64,000 nt of DNA from NCBI GenBank assembly GCA_003280575.1, contig QCEN01000002.1:155194-219193 (forward strand). Direction: 5' to 3'. Positions 59,918 to 64,000 of the stretch are shown piece by piece. The stretch's first letter is position 1. Each line of letters opens with the position of its first letter. Made by a program: the position numbers and the translations under genes. The notes below the pieces were generated by a model. It saw only the letters and a list, made by a program, of their open reading frames with translations. It did no database searches and was not told the DNA's origin. The DNA comes from Prochlorococcus sp. AG-355-P07 (GTDB taxonomy: Bacteria; Cyanobacteriota; Cyanobacteriia; PCC-6307; Cyanobiaceae).

Positions 59918-61153
59918 ATGAATGGGATTTTGACATGGTCTGATTTAAATAAATTTGAAGTTGAAGATCTTGACAGAGTTAATGGTATAAATAATTCTTA
60001 CGCAAATTTAAGATTATTCGGGCATACTGAAAATGATGTAACAGTTACCCTCTATAGGGATAGGCATTCTTGGTGTCCTTACTGTCAGAAAGTATGGTTA
60101 TGGCTTGAATATAAGAGAATTCCATACAGAGTCAAAAAAATAAATATGTTTTGCTACGGTCAAAAAGAAAGTTGGTTCCTTGATAAAGTCAGATCAGGGA
60201 AATTACCTGCGATTGAATTTAAAGGTCAAGTTATAACTGAAAGCGACGATATCATATCCTTTTTAGAAAATACATTTGGACCACTTGGATCTTTTATAAC
60301 ATCCAATAGCCTTATCAGAATTCGAGAATTAGAAAGAGAAATTTTCAGATCCTGGTGCGATTGGCTCTGCCGAGAAAGCTTTAATTTTATAGATAATTCT
60401 TTTAGAAAAAAAAGATTTAAAGAATCCATTTCTAAATTCAATGGAATCTTAAGTAGATCAAAATCAGGCTTAATTGATCCATCAATATCTAACACGGGTA
60501 ATATAGAGCCTGGTGTTGGAGATATAATTTTTATTCCATATATGGAGAGAATGAATGCATCTCTTATTTATTATAAAGGGTTTAATTTAAGATCTAATTA
60601 CCAACATGTAGATAACTGGCTTACCCTTTTTGAAGAGACAAGTGCTTATAGAGGCACACAAGGTGATTTTCATACTCACTCTCATGATTTACCCCCACAA
60701 ATGGGTGGATGTTATAAAGAAAGCAATGAACAACAGATTACTTTCTCTGAACTAATAGATACTGGGAAAGGTCTTGGTAACTATGAATTAAATAGAAATT
60801 ATGATTCAAAATATTTCGCTAGAATTGCTCTTAAAAGAGTAATAAAACATAAAGACAATTTACTAAAAGTAAGCCCATATAATAAAGAATCTTTTGATGA
60901 ATCACTGAGATCCGCGTTGACTCATATGATCACAGGAGAATTACTGATCCCTAAAAAACTTTCAGGAATCTCTTTAAAATACTTAAAAAATAGAATCTCA
61001 GTTCCAAGAGATATGCCAATTATTTCAGCAAGGTTATTAAGACAATCGTTAAATAAAATTGAATCGCTTTGTGATATCAATGTAATAGATAGGATACCTT
61101 TCAGGCACAGATACGATCAAGATCCTAGAAATTTTATTTCTAGTGAACAGTAA
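59918..61153 (+). CDS. Glutathione S-transferase-like protein with C-terminal extension
   Basis: Protein of 411 aa. The N-terminal thioredoxin-fold GST domain (about 40-120) has the Grx-type site RHSWCPYCQKVWLWLEY and GKLPAIEFKGQVITESDDI, the GSH gamma-Glu contact. A helical GST C-terminal domain follows (about 130-240). After residue 250 there are about 160 residues not explained by GST. They include QMGGCYKESNEQ and RDMPIISARLLRQS. The CPYC pair and the divergent position with gor suggest a thiol-transfer function. Confidence 0.85.
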   Translation: MNGILTWSDLNKFEVEDLDRVNGINNSYANLRLFGHTENDVTVTLYRDRHSWCPYCQKVWLWLEYKRIPYRVKKINMFCYGQKESWFLDKVRSGKLPAIEFKGQVITESDDIISFLENTFGPLGSFITSNSLIRIRELEREIFRSWCDWLCRESFNFIDNSFRKKRFKESISKFNGILSRSKSGLIDPSISNTGNIEPGVGDIIFIPYMERMNASLIYYKGFNLRSNYQHVDNWLTLFEETSAYRGTQGDFHTHSHDLPPQMGGCYKESNEQQITFSELIDTGKGLGNYELNRNYDSKYFARIALKRVIKHKDNLLKVSPYNKESFDESLRSALTHMITGELLIPKKLSGISLKYLKNRISVPRDMPIISARLLRQSLNKIESLCDINVIDRIPFRHRYDQDPRNFISSEQ

Positions 61154-61155
61154 AA

Positions 61156-62550
61156 CTATAAATTTTTTCTTGAATCTATTTGAAGTAAATCCCTTATTTT
61201 TTGAACTTGACTTGCGATATTAGGATCAATAGACAATTTTTTTTCAACTTGTTCAATAGCATACATAACTGTTGTATGGTCTTTTCCCCCAAACTCATCT
61301 CCAATTCTTGGCAGGCTTAGATCCGTTCCATGTCGCATAAGATACATGCCTATTTGTCTAGCTTGACTTACAGGTTTTCTCCTACTTGAACTAATCAATT
61401 CATCAGTAGAGACTTTAAAGAAATCTGAAACTTTATTTATAACTTGTTTTGGAGTAACAACTACTCCAACACTATTCGGATCAAGCATTGGAGCAATTGA
61501 TTGGACTGTCATTGGCAAGCCTGTGATTGATGCAAATGCAACAGCTCTAGTAAATGCTCCTTCTAATTCTCGAATATTCGAAGTAAATCTTCCTGCTATA
61601 AATTGAATTAAATCTCTCGGAAGACTCATTCTCTCTTGTTCTGCTTTTTTTTGAAGGATGGCTGTCCTCGTCTCAAGGTCAGGTGGTTGAATATCTGCGG
61701 TCATACCCATTGAGAATCTAGAAATTAATCTCTCTTGAATTCCTGATAATTGATTTGGAGGTCTGTCACTTGCAATAACTATTTGACTTCCTGATTCGTG
61801 AAGAGCGTTAAAAGTATGAAAGAATTCTTCCTGTGTATACTCTTTACCTTCTAAGAACTGTATATCGTCTATTAAAATCAAATCTACGTTCCTATATTTA
61901 TCTCGAATAGCGGTCATTCCATCTCTTCTAATACCACTAATAACATCATTAGTAAAAGTCTCTGTAGATACATATTTAACTTTTGCTTCTGGATCTATTT
62001 CTACTCGATAATGGCCTATTGCTTGCATTAAATGAGTTTTACCGAGACCTACTCCACCACAAATAAATAATGGATTAAATTCTCTACCAGGTGATTCGGC
62101 AACTGCCAAAGCCGCGGCATGAGCCAACCTACTATTTGGACCTACAACAAATCTTTTAAATACGTAGCGTAAGTTTAGACCGTTAGGATTTTTGGATCGA
62201 TTTTTTGAAGTAATACCTTGACTATTATTAGGAAATGATTTTGTTTTATGATTCAAGCTCTGTTCATCCTGGTTCCCTTTACTTGTTGAATCGCTACTAG
62301 TATTTGTTTCAGATTTAAAAACAACTTTTACATCATGGCCGCATATTTCTTTTGCAGCCTTTTCGATAGTTTGACAATAATTCTTTCTTAACCAATCACT
62401 GGAAAATGTATTTGGAGCAATTAAGGTTAATAAGCCATTTTCAAAACAATTAAATTTAGCAGGCCTTATCCATGTCTCAAATGAAGGCTTACTTAAAGTT
62501 TTTTGAAGTGATTGTTGAACTTCCGCCCAAATAGGATTAATTGCTTGCAA
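61156..62550 (-). CDS. dnaA: Chromosomal replication initiator DnaA
   Basis: AAA+ initiator of 464 aa. Domain I (1-75, [21 protein letters not shown]) is followed by a variable Ser/Asn-rich linker (domain II). Domain III has Walker [21 protein letters not shown], Walker [17 protein letters not shown] and the arginine finger region [11 protein letters not shown]. Domain IV is the DNA-binding HTH with [14 protein letters not shown] [20 protein letters not shown]. Start is TTG giving [10 protein letters not shown]. No DnaN or oriC genes are adjacent, so oriC is probably elsewhere. Confidence 0.97.
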   Translation of the reverse strand: MQAINPIWAEVQQSLQKTLSKPSFETWIRPAKFNCFENGLLTLIAPNTFSSDWLRKNYCQTIEKAAKEICGHDVKVVFKSETNTSSDSTSKGNQDEQSLNHKTKSFPNNSQGITSKNRSKNPNGLNLRYVFKRFVVGPNSRLAHAAALAVAESPGREFNPLFICGGVGLGKTHLMQAIGHYRVEIDPEAKVKYVSTETFTNDVISGIRRDGMTAIRDKYRNVDLILIDDIQFLEGKEYTQEEFFHTFNALHESGSQIVIASDRPPNQLSGIQERLISRFSMGMTADIQPPDLETRTAILQKKAEQERMSLPRDLIQFIAGRFTSNIRELEGAFTRAVAFASITGLPMTVQSIAPMLDPNSVGVVVTPKQVINKVSDFFKVSTDELISSSRRKPVSQARQIGMYLMRHGTDLSLPRIGDEFGGKDHTTVMYAIEQVEKKLSIDPNIASQVQKIRDLLQIDSRKNL

Positions 62551-62561
62551 AATTTTATTCT

Positions 62562-62578
62562 CTAGATTATTAATCTAG
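62562..62578. promoter_or_regulatory. Perfect 8-bp inverted repeat just upstream of dnaA
   Basis: Ctagatta (62562-62569) and taatctag (62571-62578) form a perfect palindrome with one central base, beginning 12 bases upstream of the dnaA TTG start. Position and symmetry suit an operator for a dimeric protein, or a hairpin covering the dnaA ribosome-binding site. It does not match the cyanobacterial DnaA box TTTTCCACA, so self-regulation by DnaA is not supported. Confidence 0.5.
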
Positions 62579-62721
62579 TTGGAATTTAATAATTGGCCAT
62601 TAGGAAATCACAAGATCACAACAAATTTAAAATTACTTAACAAAGCATCATCTGAATTCATAAAAAATATTTTTATTTTTTTTCAATAGGCATATAATAT
62701 TTAAAAATATTCCCTTAAGTA

Positions 62722-63357
62722 TTGGATAAAGCATTACTAATTATCATGGCGAAATGGCATGGTTTTGGAAGATGCAAAACAAGATTATCAAAAGATATAG
62801 GTAAAAGTAATTCTGCAAAAGTACAACATGTGATGACCCAACACACTATTTCAGTCGCCAAATCACTCCAAGCAGATAATCTTATTGATATATCTATAGC
62901 TATTTCTGGTTTAGGACAGAAAAATGCCAGTAGATGGTCTAAAGAATTAGGTATCAAAAAATTTAATTTGCAGGGGAAAGGCAACTTAGGAGAAAAAATG
63001 AAAAGGCAAATAATTATAAACAAAAAATTTTGTACTCAACACAAGATCAAAAATATCATTTTTATTGGAACTGACCTTCCAGATTTATGCCATCAAGATT
63101 TGTTGAAAACTTTAAGAGAGCTTCAACAAAATGATCTTATTTTAGGACCGTCTAATGATGGAGGATATTGGCTTATTGGTTTATCAGAAAAAATAATGTC
63201 AACACATCTATATTCCCCGTTCGTTAACATTAAGTGGAGTACAAACAATGTTCTTCAAAATACAATTGATAATCTCTCTCCCCTTAAATTTAAATATAAA
63301 TTTTTAGATAAAAAAATAGACATTGATAAAGTTATTGATATTGAAAATAGAAATTAA
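62722..63357 (+). CDS. TIGR04282-type glycosyltransferase (DUF2064, GT-A-like)
   Basis: Nucleotidyltransferase/glycosyltransferase-like protein of 211 aa. The N-terminal LIIMAKWHGFGRCKTRLSKDIG matches the DUF2064/TIGR04282 start (normally KxPxPGxVKTRL). The later IIFIGTDLPDLCHQDLL and LGPSNDGGYWLIGLSE match its Asp and GG motifs. TTG start gives MDKALLIIMAKW. The family is usually placed beside TIGR04283 glycosyltransferases, as here, and has been linked to arsenosugar synthesis by genome context; I cannot confirm the substrate. Confidence 0.85.
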   Translation: MDKALLIIMAKWHGFGRCKTRLSKDIGKSNSAKVQHVMTQHTISVAKSLQADNLIDISIAISGLGQKNASRWSKELGIKKFNLQGKGNLGEKMKRQIIINKKFCTQHKIKNIIFIGTDLPDLCHQDLLKTLRELQQNDLILGPSNDGGYWLIGLSEKIMSTHLYSPFVNIKWSTNNVLQNTIDNLSPLKFKYKFLDKKIDIDKVIDIENRN

Positions 63358-63362
63358 TCAAC

Positions 63363-64000
63363 TTGTCAAAAATCTCAATTATTATTCCCACTCTCAATGA
63401 AGCCAATAATTTGCCTCTATTGCTTGGAGACTTGACAAAATTTCATAAAGAGGGAGAAATTATTATTGTTGACTGTGGAAGTGAAGATAAAACTATTGAC
63501 ATAGCAAATATTTATGGGGCGAAAGTATGTAAATCAGAAGAAAGAAATCGAGGTTTACAATTAAATATTGGCGCTAAAAATTCAAAAGGAGACTGGCTAG
63601 TATTTTTGCATGCAGATACCAGATTAACTCATGACTGGTTTAAAAAAATAAATTTAGTTTTACAGGGTGACAAGAAATATATTTACTATTTTAAATTTAA
63701 AATTAATAACAAAAAGATAATTTATAGAGTCTTAGAGATTCTTGTAAATTTGAGAAGCAAATATCTTAAACAACCTTATGGTGATCAAGGTTTAATAATT
63801 CATAGGACAATTTATTTTAAGAATAATGGTTTTAGAAAAATACCTTTAATGGAAGACATAGATTTTTTAAGGAGATTAAATAATAAAAAAGATTTAAAAC
63901 AATTAAATTTGCCTATTTTGATAAGTTCAAGAAAATGGGAAAAGACTAATATTTTTCTCCAGGCACTCAAAAACTGGAAATTTAGAAGAAGGTGGTTAAA
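63363..64000 (+). CDS. TIGR04283-type family 2 glycosyltransferase, N-terminal part (cut by window edge)
   Basis: GT2 enzyme starting at a TTG, reading SKISIIIPTLNEANNLPLLL, then IIIVDCGSEDKTIDIAN, RNRGLQLNIGAKNSKGDWL and FLHADTRL. These are the nucleotide-sugar and DxD-like parts of TIGR04283. PYGDQGLIIHR and PLMEDIDFLRRL follow. The frame is open to the window edge, with about 212 codons visible. It lies five bases after the DUF2064 gene, so the pair is one transcription unit. Confidence 0.88.
   Translation, partial: MSKISIIIPTLNEANNLPLLLGDLTKFHKEGEIIIVDCGSEDKTIDIANIYGAKVCKSEERNRGLQLNIGAKNSKGDWLVFLHADTRLTHDWFKKINLVLQGDKKYIYYFKFKINNKKIIYRVLEILVNLRSKYLKQPYGDQGLIIHRTIYFKNNGFRKIPLMEDIDFLRRLNNKKDLKQLNLPILISSRKWEKTNIFLQALKNWKFRRRWL

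Noticed and set aside
62579..62721. Possible oriC next to dnaA
   Set aside because: No copies of a DnaA-box-like TTTTCCACA or clustered variants, and dnaN is not adjacent; only the palindrome stands out.

Overview
The window comes from a very AT-rich, tightly packed cyanobacterial chromosome. It most likely belongs to a small-genome, high-light-type Prochlorococcus. Supporting genes include plastocyanin (petE), the NDH-1 subunits NdhD and NdhL, MenB/MenD for phylloquinone, a solanesyl-type prenyl diphosphate synthase for plastoquinone, GlgA/GlgB for glycogen, Ycf51, a cyanobacterial AbrB-like regulator and a group 2 sigma factor. The single tRNA, tRNA-Leu(UAA), has no intron. I see no rRNA, insertion sequence, prophage, CRISPR array or integrase. 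Intergenic gaps are short. The largest with no gene or gene remnant is about 190 bases (53571-53757, almost pure A/T).

Layout. 1-556: start of hisS on the minus strand, cut by the window edge. 655-1077: a small protein with glycine every five residues and a C-terminal Cys/His domain. 1108-2726: a DnaQ-like exonuclease and a DUF1350 hydrolase. 2723-9264 (minus): a six-gene run of acs, prenyl diphosphate synthase, murI, amidase, nitrilase and comB. 9390-12995 (plus): aroA, an MnmC-type methyltransferase and glmU. 12997-18525 (minus): murF, glgA, menB, menD. 18576-19541 (plus): lepB and DUF760. 19550-24628 (minus): a Mn/Zn ABC transporter flanked by a DUF4336 protein and a DUF697 protein with a decayed GTPase-like region. 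24794-33864 (plus): an R/G-rich protein, trpS, thrS, a frameshifted glk, thrB, ndhD, prlC. 33921-40166 (minus): lipase, folB, proA, tamB. 40219-50512 (plus): ycf51, two small unknowns, a CocE-type hydrolase, glgB, hemE, an epimerase, petE, clpB with a broken N-domain. 50565-55990: a QueD-like protein, hisIE, sigma factor, YkvA, an HTH protein, YciI, cyAbrB, trpA, DUF3007, ndhL. 56069-64000: tRNA-Leu, pyrC, a Ca2+/cation antiporter, gor, a GST-like protein, dnaA and two glycosyltransferases, the last cut by the window edge.

Most of the content is core metabolism: peptidoglycan precursors (murI, glmU, murF, amidase), electron-transport cofactors and carriers (menB, menD, prenyl diphosphate synthase, petE, ndhD, ndhL), carbon storage (glgA, glgB, glk), amino acids (aroA, thrB, proA, trpA, hisIE), tetrapyrroles (hemE), redox (gor, GST) and Mn uptake. 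The most unusual signal is a set of single-base frame disruptions in or next to homopolymer runs in three genes: glk (G7), lipase (A9 on the coding strand) and the clpB N-domain (A7 plus a second shift). In each, the neighbouring frame continues the same protein. They are either sequencing indels or real homopolymer frameshifts. Other points of interest are the period-5 glycine repeat protein, the pseudo-GTPase in the Mn transporter run, a perfect palindrome just upstream of dnaA, an 11-bp AT repeat upstream of the sigma factor, and frequent TTG starts.
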